From positions 1 through 64,000 of the forward strand of contig CAIVAU010000209.1 in assembly GCA_903903925.1 (NCBI GenBank): a stretch of DNA of 64,000 bases, in the 5' to 3' direction. Source of the stretch: an uncultured cyanobacterium (GTDB lineage: Bacteria > Cyanobacteriota > Cyanobacteriia > Cyanobacteriales > Nostocaceae). The notes below the pieces were generated by a model. That model had not been told where the DNA came from and made no database searches. It saw only the letters and a list, made by a program, of their open reading frames with translations. Shown here piece after piece: positions 45,701 to 53,358 of this stretch; the first letter of the stretch is position 1, and every line of letters begins with the position of its first letter. The position numbers and the translations under genes were made by a program.

Positions 45701-48211
45701 GGGAAACTTGGGTTAAGCCTTTTGAAGCGGTTTGATGCTCAACAATTCGAGGCGAAGACAGCTTTTATATTTAATACATACATTAGACCATGGAAAGAGC
45801 ATATCCGGAAAACATTAAAACCTCTTCTGGAAGCATACCATATTGGGACAGAAATAGGAGATTTGACTTGGGGTTCTAATGCTACATCCGTATACGCTTT
45901 TAATACCTACTGGGTTAGTCAGGAATTGGTAGGGTTGGAACAAGAGATGACCAAATACAGCGAGGCTGTCAATCAACATAAGCAAGCTGTACCGCTACGT
46001 TGGCTGGAATTGTTTCGACAACCAGTGTTAAACCTGCTTGGTAGAACACAAAATGCCTGCCTTTTCATGAGTGAAAGTTACGACGAGGAGACGATGCTGT
46101 CTCTTTATCATAAAGTGAATGATATAAGTTCTGTTTACTTCTTTTATCTACATAAATTAGTTCTCTATTATCTATTTCAGAACTATAATCAAGCTATTGA
46201 AATGGCTACTAAAGCTGAAGAGTATTCGGGCGTAGCTCTGGGAATTTATTCTGTAGTTATCATTAACTTTTACGAGTCTCTAGCCCAGTTTGCTGTATTT
46301 TCTGATGCCCAAGAAGCAGAACAAGAGCGCATCCTAGAAAGAGTTGCTGCTAACCAGAAAAAGATGGAAATCTGGGCACACCATGCCCCAATGAATTTTC
46401 TCCACAAATTCTATCTAGTTGAAGCCGAACGCGCCCGTGTATTGGGTAAAGATACTGATGCTAGAGAATATTACGATCGCTCCATCACCCTAGCCCAAGA
46501 AAACGAATATCTCAACGAAGAAGCCCTCGCCTACGAACTAGCAGGTAAATTTTATCTAGCCAGAGGTCAAAAACACGTTGCTCGCCACTACCTCCAAGAT
46601 GCCCACTATGCTTATCAGCGCTGGGGGGCTGTAGCTAAAGTAAAAGATCTGGAGACAAGATACCCACAGTTTTTAGCCCAAGCCGCAACCGATACCCTTC
46701 AAACTCGCCTAAATACTTCAACAACCCAATCGGGTAAAACAGCATCCGAGGTGTTGGATTTAAACAGTGTACTCCAAGCTTCACAAACCATTTCCGGCGA
46801 AATCATCCTAGACAAGTTGCTGGAAAAGTTGATGAAAAACGTGATAGAGAATGCAGGCGCTCAAAAAGGCTTTCTGATTTTGGAGAAGGAAGGTCACTGG
46901 GTGATGGAAGCAGAAGGATCTGTAGATTCTAATGACGTTACCATACTCCAATCAATACCAGTAGATTCTGTAGATACTGATCGACCCCTCCTATCAGCCG
47001 CGATCGTCAACTATGTTGCTCGCACCCAAGAAAATGTGGTGTTAAATGATGCAGTTAATGAAGGACAATTTACAACCGATTCCTATATTGTCTCCACTCA
47101 ACCCAAATCCATTCTCTGCACTCCCCTACTGAATCAAAGCAAGCTGAGTGGCATTTTATACTTAGAGAATAATCTAACCACAGGCGCATTTACAAGCGAT
47201 CGCGTCGAAGTCTTAAAAATCCTTTCATCCCAAGCCGCCATCTCCATTGAAAATTCTCGTCTCTACGAACAGTTAGAAAATTACAGCCGGACACTAGAAC
47301 ACAAAGTGGAGGCGAGAACCCAGGAATTACAAGAGAAAAATCAGGATTTAGCCAGTCTCCTGCAAAAGCTCAAAGCCACCCAAGCTCAGATTATCGCCCA
47401 AGAAAAACTAGCTTCTCTGGGAGCTTTAACAGCTGGGATCGCCCATGAAATCAAGAATCCCTTAAACTTTGTCAACAACTTTGCCGAACTTTCCATCGAG
47501 TTAACCGAGGAACTGCTGGAAGAAGTTGAAAATCAAAAAGACCGATTAGACCCAGAAACCAGAGAATCTATTGCAGAAATTCTCGATATTCTTAGCCAAA
47601 ATGCTCAAAAAATTAATGAACATGGCAAAAGAGCTGATAATATTGTCCGAGGGATGCTAATGCACTCTCGGGGGCAAGTCGGTGAACGACAACTGACTGA
47701 CATTAATGTAATGCTAGCAGAAGCCGTTAACCTAGCCTCTCACGGGATGCACGCCAAGGATACTTCCTTTAACATCACAATCAAAACGGACTACGATCAA
47801 AACCTTGGTAAGGCGGATATCGTACCACCAAATATAAGTCGTGCTTTTATAAATTTAATTAATAACGCTTGCTATGCAGCACATAAAAAGAAATTACATT
47901 TTCAAGCAGATCCTCATAACGAAGTTGGGGAATTTTTGCCTACACTTTCCGTTAGCACCAAAGATTTGGGTGAGCGAGTAGAAATCTGCATCCGCGATAA
48001 CGGCGAAGGAATTCCCCCACAAGTGCTGAATGAGATTTTTAATCCCTTTTTCACAACTAAGCCTCCTGGTGAAGGCACTGGGTTAGGTTTATCTATCACT
48101 CACGATATTATCGTGCAGCAGCATCAAGGACAGATTAAAGTAGAAACAGAAGTGGGCAGTTATACAGAGCTAATCATCACCTTGCCCAAAACAATTCCTG
48201 AAAAAAGTTAA
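42773..48211 (+). CDS. Giant sensor: Ser/Thr kinase - AAA - GAF - histidine kinase
   Basis: About 1812 aa from ATG 42773. Protein kinase domain (about 5-265) with the ATP Lys in PVILKML, HKDINPSN (His125 region) and IDFGIS (Asp146); all catalytic residues are present. Then an AAA/MalT-like ATPase (about 295-600) with Walker A GYSGVGKSS and Walker B LFLDDLQWAD. A long helical TPR-like region (about 750-1290), a GAF domain (about 1345-1500), a coiled-coil, and a histidine kinase with IAHEIKNP (His near 1557), NLINNACYAA and GTGLGLS complete it. Such proteins integrate two kinds of phosphorylation in filamentous cyanobacteria. A response regulator gene follows after 8 bp and is its likely partner. 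Confidence 0.92.
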   Translation: MDILGYQARKILYESDNSLVYRAYREADNQPVILKMLKQAYPTPKRIAEFQREYEITKKLTLTGVVNAYSLETDQHRWVMVLEDFGGESLALVKQNRQFALHEFLSLAIKFVDILAQVHEQHIIHKDINPSNIVWNQTTGQLKLIDFGISTQLSREATAFRNLNLLEGTLAYISPEQTGRMNREIDYRTDFYSLGVTFYELLTGELPFSNHDVLELIHCHIARLPVAPHEHRPDIPFIISEIVLKLMAKNAEDRYQTAYGLKADLEECRQQWQVLGKISAFALGQQDISGRFQIPQKLYGREQEIETLIAAFGRVSQGAREMMLVTGYSGVGKSSLVQEVYKPITEKQGYFISGKFDQFQRNIPYASLVQAFRSLIRQLLTESQAQIETWREKLLVALGSIGQVIVDVIPEVELIIGSQPAMPELGPAEAQNRFNLVFQNFIKVFTQASHPLVLFLDDLQWADGASLKLIELLMTAVDSSYLLVIGAYRDNEVSPTHPLLLTLDEIRKGGATVEQIVLAPLTLPDVTQLTIDTFRCSQKRARHLSELVRAKTYGNPFFMNEFLKSLYGMELLKFDFQNKIWQWDIAQIQARDITDNVVELMTNKLRKLGNDTQQVLKLAACVGNQFELQTLAIIHEKPPQSTAADLWAAIADGLILPLGDAYKLINFNIEGLADEVTVEYKFAHDRIQQAAYSLIPDVEKQEVHWQVGQLLLQNTPLDEQEQKIFDIVNQLNQGRNHLKNQTARDELAQLNLIAGRKAKASAAYQSAFNYLQIGIELLNSSQSSLLNERDCWLQQYDLTLTLYLEGAEASGLCGYIEEVEQWTQVILQQAKTVQSKVKAYEIKLHAYLGQQNSSEAIKIGLQALRFLGVDLPEKPSQEDLVRRLEETKAIWTGKQIEDLIDLPDITDATKRATMPLLFLIVSLGNIGLPELYPFLILELVNLSFKFGNTSFSTVAYVSYGVILCNSVGDLEAGYQFGKLGLSLLKRFDAQQFEAKTAFIFNTYIRPWKEHIRKTLKPLLEAYHIGTEIGDLTWGSNATSVYAFNTYWVSQELVGLEQEMTKYSEAVNQHKQAVPLRWLELFRQPVLNLLGRTQNACLFMSESYDEETMLSLYHKVNDISSVYFFYLHKLVLYYLFQNYNQAIEMATKAEEYSGVALGIYSVVIINFYESLAQFAVFSDAQEAEQERILERVAANQKKMEIWAHHAPMNFLHKFYLVEAERARVLGKDTDAREYYDRSITLAQENEYLNEEALAYELAGKFYLARGQKHVARHYLQDAHYAYQRWGAVAKVKDLETRYPQFLAQAATDTLQTRLNTSTTQSGKTASEVLDLNSVLQASQTISGEIILDKLLEKLMKNVIENAGAQKGFLILEKEGHWVMEAEGSVDSNDVTILQSIPVDSVDTDRPLLSAAIVNYVARTQENVVLNDAVNEGQFTTDSYIVSTQPKSILCTPLLNQSKLSGILYLENNLTTGAFTSDRVEVLKILSSQAAISIENSRLYEQLENYSRTLEHKVEARTQELQEKNQDLASLLQKLKATQAQIIAQEKLASLGALTAGIAHEIKNPLNFVNNFAELSIELTEELLEEVENQKDRLDPETRESIAEILDILSQNAQKINEHGKRADNIVRGMLMHSRGQVGERQLTDINVMLAEAVNLASHGMHAKDTSFNITIKTDYDQNLGKADIVPPNISRAFINLINNACYAAHKKKLHFQADPHNEVGEFLPTLSVSTKDLGERVEICIRDNGEGIPPQVLNEIFNPFFTTKPPGEGTGLGLSITHDIIVQQHQGQIKVETEVGSYTELIITLPKTIPEKS

Positions 48212-48219
48212 GTTCCAAA

Positions 48220-48588
48220 ATGAAAGTAATGATTGTAGATGATGAACAAGATGTCCAGTTCTTGTTCCAACAACAATTTAGAAGAGAACTCAAAAAAAAT
48301 CAAATAAAATTAGATTTTGCCCTTTCAGCACAAGAAGCGCTGGAATACCTACAAAATCAGCCCACAAATTGTTTAGTCCTCATTATAGCAGATATTAATA
48401 TGCCTGGTATGAACGGGCTAGAATTGCTCAAAATTATTAAAGAAAAGTTTCCTAACTTAAAAGTATTTATTATTACTGCTTATGACGATGAACAGAAACA
48501 CCAAATTGCTAGAGAATATGGAGCTGATGAATATCTCACAAAGCCAATTTCATTTGAGACCTTGAAGGAAAAAATATTCAAATTATGA
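48220..48588 (+). CDS. Single-domain response regulator
   Basis: 122 aa, receiver only. Acidic pair VDDEQ near the N-terminus, phosphoacceptor Asp in LIIADINMPGMNG, Thr in FIITAYDD, Lys in YLTKPIS. It begins 8 bp after the giant kinase stop, so the pair is surely cotranscribed and this receiver is its probable phosphate acceptor. It has no output domain. Confidence 0.92.
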   Translation: MKVMIVDDEQDVQFLFQQQFRRELKKNQIKLDFALSAQEALEYLQNQPTNCLVLIIADINMPGMNGLELLKIIKEKFPNLKVFIITAYDDEQKHQIAREYGADEYLTKPISFETLKEKIFKL

Positions 48589-48692
<104 letters not shown>

Positions 48693-48739
48693 CTGGCTCC
48701 TGAATTCTTCGGTAAATAATTCTCATCAGGAAGGAAACT

Positions 48740-50959
48740 ATGTCAGCAAAAATACTAGTTGTGGATGATGAGCCTGACTTAGAATACCTGATCCGTCAGA
48801 AATTTAGAAAAAAAATTCAGGAGAAGCAATTGCAGGTGCTTTTTGCCCAGAATGGTGTAAAAGCTCTGGAATTGCTGCAAGCTGAACCAGATATAGATAT
48901 AGTATTAACCGATATTTTAATGCCGGAAATGGATGGGCTCACTTTGCTGACTAAGCTCAATGAGTTATATCCCATCATTAAAGCGGTCATTATTTCTGCC
49001 TATGGAGATATTGACAATATCCGTAAAGCGATGAATTACGGTGCGTTTGACTTTCTCACCAAGCCGATCAATCTCCAAGATTTAGAAATTACGACTAACA
49101 AAACGCTGCAACATGTGCAACGGATGAAAGCATCTTGGGAAAAAGAACATCTAGCACAACAAGCTCAAATAGAGTTACTGAACCGTCTGCAACAAGAAGT
49201 GGCTGTGCGCCAGCAAGCAGAAGAAGCATTGGGCGAAAGCGAGAGAAAGCTGGCTCAAGTTCTAGAAGCCGTACCAGTGGGCATATTTGTTGTTGATGCC
49301 AACGGTCAACCCTACTACGCTAATCAGAAGGCACAGCAGATACTTGGCAAGGGAATCGTCACCGTAACCTTAGATGCTCAGTTGAGTGAGATTTATCAAG
49401 CTGAGCAAGCGGGAACTGAGCAGTTGTACCCCACAGAGGAAATGCCAATTATGCGAGCTTTGAAAGGCGAAAATGTGACCATTGATGATATGGTCATCCG
49501 CCATACTGACAAGGTTATTCCCTTGGAGGTGTCAGCCACGCCAGTTTTTAATGAGAAGGGTCAGATCGTCTATGCCATAGCTGCTTTTCAAGATATTACC
49601 CAACGTCAGCGGGCAGAAGCGGAGCGGATTGAGTTTACTCAAGAGCTAAAAATTAAAAATATCGCCTTGCAGCAGGCAAAAGATGCACTAGCTGAGTCTA
49701 ACCAGACTTTAGAACAAAAAGTTCAAGAACGCACGCAAGAACTATCACAAACCCTAGAAATTCTCAAAGCCACCCAAGCGGAATTGGTCTTTGAAAATGC
49801 TTTGCTCCGGAGTGATGAACAACCCTCAACTTTTGACTATCAAGTTGGGGGAAGTTTGCCTATGGATGCTCCTACGTATGTAGTACGCTCAGCAGACCGT
49901 CATCTTTACAAAGCTTTAAAGTTGGGAGAGTTTTGTTACATCCTCAATACACGGCAAATTGGCAAATCTAGCCTCATGGTACAAATGATGCACCGTCTTC
50001 AGCAAGAAGGGTTCATCTGTGCAGCTATTGACATGACCCGTATTGGCAGCGAAGACGTTACGCCTGACCAATGGTATAAGGGATTGGCAGTGGAGTTATG
50101 GCAAAGTTTTAATTTGCTAGGATTTAATCTAAAAGCTTGGTGGAATGAGCAACTTGATCTGTCTCCTGTTCAGCGTTTAAGTCGATTTATTGAAGAAGTC
50201 CTGCTTCTGAAAGCTGGAGTTGAGGATAATGCTCTCCCGAAAAACTTGATCATATTTTTAGATGAAATTGATAGCGTTTTAGGTTTACAATTCCCTGTCA
50301 ATGACTTTTTTACTTTGATTCGCTTTTGCTATAACCAGCGCAGTATTAATCCAGAGTATAAGCGTTTAACCTTTGCGCTATTTGGAGTGGCGACACCTTC
50401 AGATTTGATTACCGACTACAAAAGAACGCCCTTTAATATTGGTCAGGCAATTCAACTAAATGGCTTCCAAGTACACGAAGCTCAACCTTTGCTTGAGGGA
50501 TTGAAAGAGAAAGTTAGTAATCCTCAAGTTGTGCTGAAAGAATTGTTAGCTTGGACGAATGGCCAGCCCTTTCTCACCCAAAAGCTTTGTAAACTCATCC
50601 GCAATTCTTCCTCTCCTATCCCCGCCAACGGTGAAGCCGAATGGGTGGAAAACTTGGTACAAACTCAGGTGATAGACAATTGGGAATCCAAGGATGAGCC
50701 AGAACATTTGAGAACAATCTACGATCGCATCCTCAAAAGCAATCAGCAACCTGTTCATCTCCTAGAACTCTATCGACAAATTCTGCATCAAGGAGAAATT
50801 GCCGCTGCTGATAGTCCAGCCGAAAAAGAATTGCTCTTATCGGGGCTTGTCGTCAAGCTACAAGGTTCTCTAAAAGTCCATAACCGGATTTATGCGCTCA
50901 TCTTTAATGATGATTGGATTGATCAGCATGTGTCAACAAGAACATCTTCGTGCCAATAA
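48740..50959 (+). CDS. Receiver - PAS - coiled-coil - AAA-like (PF14516-type) protein
   Basis: 739 aa. Receiver (1-125) with Asp in VLTDILMPEMDG and Lys in FLTKPIN. A PAS domain occupies about 165-285 (VLEAVPVGIFVVDANGQPYY). A long coiled-coil (QTLEQKVQERTQELSQTLE) follows where a histidine kinase would normally start, but kinase motifs are absent. Instead residues about 360-720 form an AAA-like ATPase: PTYVVRSADRHLYKAL, NTRQIGKSSLMVQMM and IIFLDEIDSVLGLQFP. The same AAA-like type ends the CHAT protein at 35807. The output may therefore be ATPase-driven assembly rather than transcription. Confidence 0.88.
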   Translation: MSAKILVVDDEPDLEYLIRQKFRKKIQEKQLQVLFAQNGVKALELLQAEPDIDIVLTDILMPEMDGLTLLTKLNELYPIIKAVIISAYGDIDNIRKAMNYGAFDFLTKPINLQDLEITTNKTLQHVQRMKASWEKEHLAQQAQIELLNRLQQEVAVRQQAEEALGESERKLAQVLEAVPVGIFVVDANGQPYYANQKAQQILGKGIVTVTLDAQLSEIYQAEQAGTEQLYPTEEMPIMRALKGENVTIDDMVIRHTDKVIPLEVSATPVFNEKGQIVYAIAAFQDITQRQRAEAERIEFTQELKIKNIALQQAKDALAESNQTLEQKVQERTQELSQTLEILKATQAELVFENALLRSDEQPSTFDYQVGGSLPMDAPTYVVRSADRHLYKALKLGEFCYILNTRQIGKSSLMVQMMHRLQQEGFICAAIDMTRIGSEDVTPDQWYKGLAVELWQSFNLLGFNLKAWWNEQLDLSPVQRLSRFIEEVLLLKAGVEDNALPKNLIIFLDEIDSVLGLQFPVNDFFTLIRFCYNQRSINPEYKRLTFALFGVATPSDLITDYKRTPFNIGQAIQLNGFQVHEAQPLLEGLKEKVSNPQVVLKELLAWTNGQPFLTQKLCKLIRNSSSPIPANGEAEWVENLVQTQVIDNWESKDEPEHLRTIYDRILKSNQQPVHLLELYRQILHQGEIAAADSPAEKELLLSGLVVKLQGSLKVHNRIYALIFNDDWIDQHVSTRTSSCQ

Positions 50960-50989
50960 ATTAGCATAATGTTAGTTGTTAGTTGTTCT

Positions 50990-51028
50990 AGAAACTCCTA
51001 ACTCCTAACTCCTAACTCCTAACTCCTT
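50990..51028. repeat. Heptanucleotide repeat tract (AACTCCT)
   Basis: Five aactcct units directly upstream of the potB GTG start at 51036. Confidence 0.85.
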
Positions 51029-51035
51029 CAACCTT

Positions 51036-51947
51036 GTGTCTACTCACGTCCCGCCTTCTGACTTAAACTCCCCTAACGATACCGTCGAAGTGCCAAACAG
51101 CACACCTTTGAACTGGTTGCAACCATTGACAATGCTTGCACCATCTGGTATATGGTTGTTACTTTTACTAGTGCTGCCAACGCTGCTCATTTTTGAGTTA
51201 AGTTTGGTTCCAGGAATTCGACCAGGGGACTTGGTAAATCCCAGCGGATGGGATAACTACATCAGGATATTTGACCCTCTTTACTTGCGAGTTATCAGGC
51301 GATCGCTCTTTTTTGCTGTTGCTACCACAATAATTTCTTTAATCCTAGGGTTACCCGTTGCTTATTGGATTGCTAAAATAGCACCACAGAAAGCAAGAAA
51401 TTTGCTCCTCATTGGCTTTGTGTTGCCTTTGTGGACTTCTTCCTTGCTTCGCTCCTATGCTTGGATTACAATTCTTCGTCCGACTGGTTTACTCAACAGT
51501 TTGCTTACCAGTGTAGGCTTGCCTGCTTTAGATTTACTTAACCGCAGTCCAGCTGTATTGATTGGCATGAGCTATAGCATGTTACCTTATATGGTTTTGA
51601 TTTTATACGCCTCTTTAGAAAAACTGGACAAGCGTTTGCTTGAAGCAGCAGCAGATTTAGGTGCAAATCCCATAGAAGCTTTTTGTAAAGTCACCATACC
51701 CCAAACCCTAACTGGCATTGCGGCTGCTTCTTTTCTAGTATTCATCACGACATTGGGGGATTTTGTCGATCCAGAATTACTGGGTGGTGCTTCCAGTATG
51801 ACGGTGGCACGGTTAGTTTATAACCAATTTCTGGGATCTACCCAAAATTGGGGCTTTGGTTCAGCTTTGAGTACAACTTTAATTTTAGTTGTCAGTATTG
51901 CGATCGCCCTTCTAATTAAATTCGGCGATGCCACACCTAAAAGATAA
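51036..51947 (+). CDS. potB: Polyamine-type ABC transporter permease (PotB-like)
   Basis: 303 aa, GTG start, six membrane helices. The EAA loop EAAADLGANPIEAFCKVTIP, which docks to the ATPase, and the sequence NPSGWDNYIRIFDPLYLRV are typical of PotB/PotH permeases. It should join PotA (33221) and PotD (34374), 15.6 kb upstream on the same strand. A PotC-type second permease is usually encoded next but is not present; the following gene is convergent and unrelated. It is either incomplete or PotC lies elsewhere. Confidence 0.88.
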   Translation: MSTHVPPSDLNSPNDTVEVPNSTPLNWLQPLTMLAPSGIWLLLLLVLPTLLIFELSLVPGIRPGDLVNPSGWDNYIRIFDPLYLRVIRRSLFFAVATTIISLILGLPVAYWIAKIAPQKARNLLLIGFVLPLWTSSLLRSYAWITILRPTGLLNSLLTSVGLPALDLLNRSPAVLIGMSYSMLPYMVLILYASLEKLDKRLLEAAADLGANPIEAFCKVTIPQTLTGIAAASFLVFITTLGDFVDPELLGGASSMTVARLVYNQFLGSTQNWGFGSALSTTLILVVSIAIALLIKFGDATPKR

Positions 51948-51999
51948 TGGGGCATGGGGCATTGTACAGAAATACAGCAAGTTCTCCCCACACTCCCCA

Positions 52000-52434
52000 C
52001 TACTTCGTCTTTTGTTCCGAAATTGATAGAGTATAGGTATGCTGTTGGGGGGATAACTCGCCCACATACAGAGAGTATTTTCCCGCCTGCCAGTAACCAG
52101 AAATTTCTGGCTTGTTTCCAGAATATTTATCTGCTAGTACACAGAAGCGTCCTCCAGGCCCATCAATTAAGAGTGTTGGCTGTCCATTGCCTTCGACTGT
52201 TAATCGCAGGTAAGGCAGTGACGTTGTAACTTGAATAACTTGATTAGGTGTAGCGTTAATGTTACCGCAGTTACTTGGGCGTGTTCCGCCAGAATTGCCC
52301 TTAACAGTCAGCGGATCAGGCTGAAAATGGGGATTAATAGACACCACTGGTGTCTCAGCCAAACTAGTATGGGTAAGTGTCAAACTCATCACCAACACTC
52401 CCACAACAACCATAAAAAAAGTACCCGTCTTCAT
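52000..52434 (-). CDS. Secreted hypothetical protein
   Basis: 144 aa. A clear signal peptide (FFMVVVGVLVMSLTLTHTSLA) precedes a mature part of about 118 residues with beta-strand character, two Cys in it (SNCGNIN and RFCVLAD, possibly a disulfide) and the GPGGRFCVLAD and GYWQAGKYSLYVGEL segments. This resembles small cyanobacterial periplasmic beta-sandwich (PPC-like) proteins. Function unknown. Convergent with potB. Confidence 0.7.
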   Translation of the reverse strand: MKTGTFFMVVVGVLVMSLTLTHTSLAETPVVSINPHFQPDPLTVKGNSGGTRPSNCGNINATPNQVIQVTTSLPYLRLTVEGNGQPTLLIDGPGGRFCVLADKYSGNKPEISGYWQAGKYSLYVGELSPQQHTYTLSISEQKTK

Positions 52435-52955
52435 CTTAAAATCTCGGTAAGTGGGACACCTAGCACCGCTGCGCGGAAGTCAAAAATCAAAAGTCAAAAG
52501 TCAAAAGAATTATATATCAAGGCTTTTGCCTTATTTCCGCCGCGTTGTACTAGTAGTATGACTAGATAGAGTGTTCTTGAAGTTAAGTACTGTCCCCTTA
52601 ACGTCGAGAATGAGCAGAGGAGTGATACTCTAGAAATTAATAGACGAAGGGGAGCCATTTTTGTTCCGCAATCAGGTCGTCTAGAATTGATTCAATGTGT
52701 CTGTTCCAAGTACGCTGAATTTATGATGTTGTTGATTAATTCGTGAGGGGTTTAACCCCTCACGCCTAAAGTATTGGTTGCATGGTTTGTCTACCCTGAA
52801 ATAAACTGTAAGCTCATAGGAAAGAGTGCGTTAGAATGCACTGAAATCAACATATATGGAGAGTGATGGGTGAGACCCCTTACTAACTCGGTAACAGTAT
52901 CATTTATTCATTCGGTATGTTTGTTTTACAAGTATTCGATCTGAGGTAAAAATTC
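52435..52955. other. Gene-free region with repeats and a perfect palindrome
   Basis: 521 bp. Positions about 52478-52507 hold aaaagtc heptamers. A near-perfect palindrome, cgtgaggggtt (52742-52752) and aacccctcacg (52754-52764), forms an 11-bp stem with a one-base centre. A 58-codon open frame at 52570-52746 has no usable start codon and no recognisable sequence. No RNA gene was seen. Confidence 0.5.
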
Positions 52956-53300
52956 ATGAATCCTAAATTTAAGGAAGACCTACAGAATCGCCTTCAACAG
53001 TTGGAGGCAGAGATTCATTCGAAGTTTGTAGTAGATCCCCAGTCACAACAAACAACCCAATCATCTCAGTCGGGTTTGTCAACTTCTATTTCACTCTTTA
53101 CGCAAAAAGTCCTCGTCTGGTTCAACAAGCTACCGAAAATGGGCAAGCTTGTGGTTTTGGGTGTGGGAATTTTATTCAGCTTTACTATTCTGCAAGCATT
53201 CATCAAACTTATTGCTTCTGCAGTGAGTTTGGCGCTCTTGGCATTACTAGTATACCTTGGATACAAATTTCTATTTTCTAGTAGATCGAGAGAGCAATAA
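52956..53300 (+). CDS. Small hypothetical membrane protein
   Basis: 114 aa. The N-terminal half is polar with a Gln/Ser-rich linker (DPQSQQTTQSSQSG). The C-terminal half has two closely spaced membrane helices (LVVLGVGILFSFTILQAFI; LIASAVSLALLALLVYLGY) and a basic end. No family recognised. It precedes the RDD-pentapeptide gene by about 58 bp on the same strand and could be its partner. Confidence 0.65.
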   Translation: MNPKFKEDLQNRLQQLEAEIHSKFVVDPQSQQTTQSSQSGLSTSISLFTQKVLVWFNKLPKMGKLVVLGVGILFSFTILQAFIKLIASAVSLALLALLVYLGYKFLFSSRSREQ

Positions 53301-53358
53301 ATAGGGTATTCTAGCCAGGCCAAGTGATGTAGAAATAAAGTTATAGGGAATGATCTTA

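Noticed and set aside
52570..52746. 58-codon open frame
   Set aside because: No ATG, GTG or TTG start at its beginning and no recognisable sequence; kept only as part of the gene-free region.
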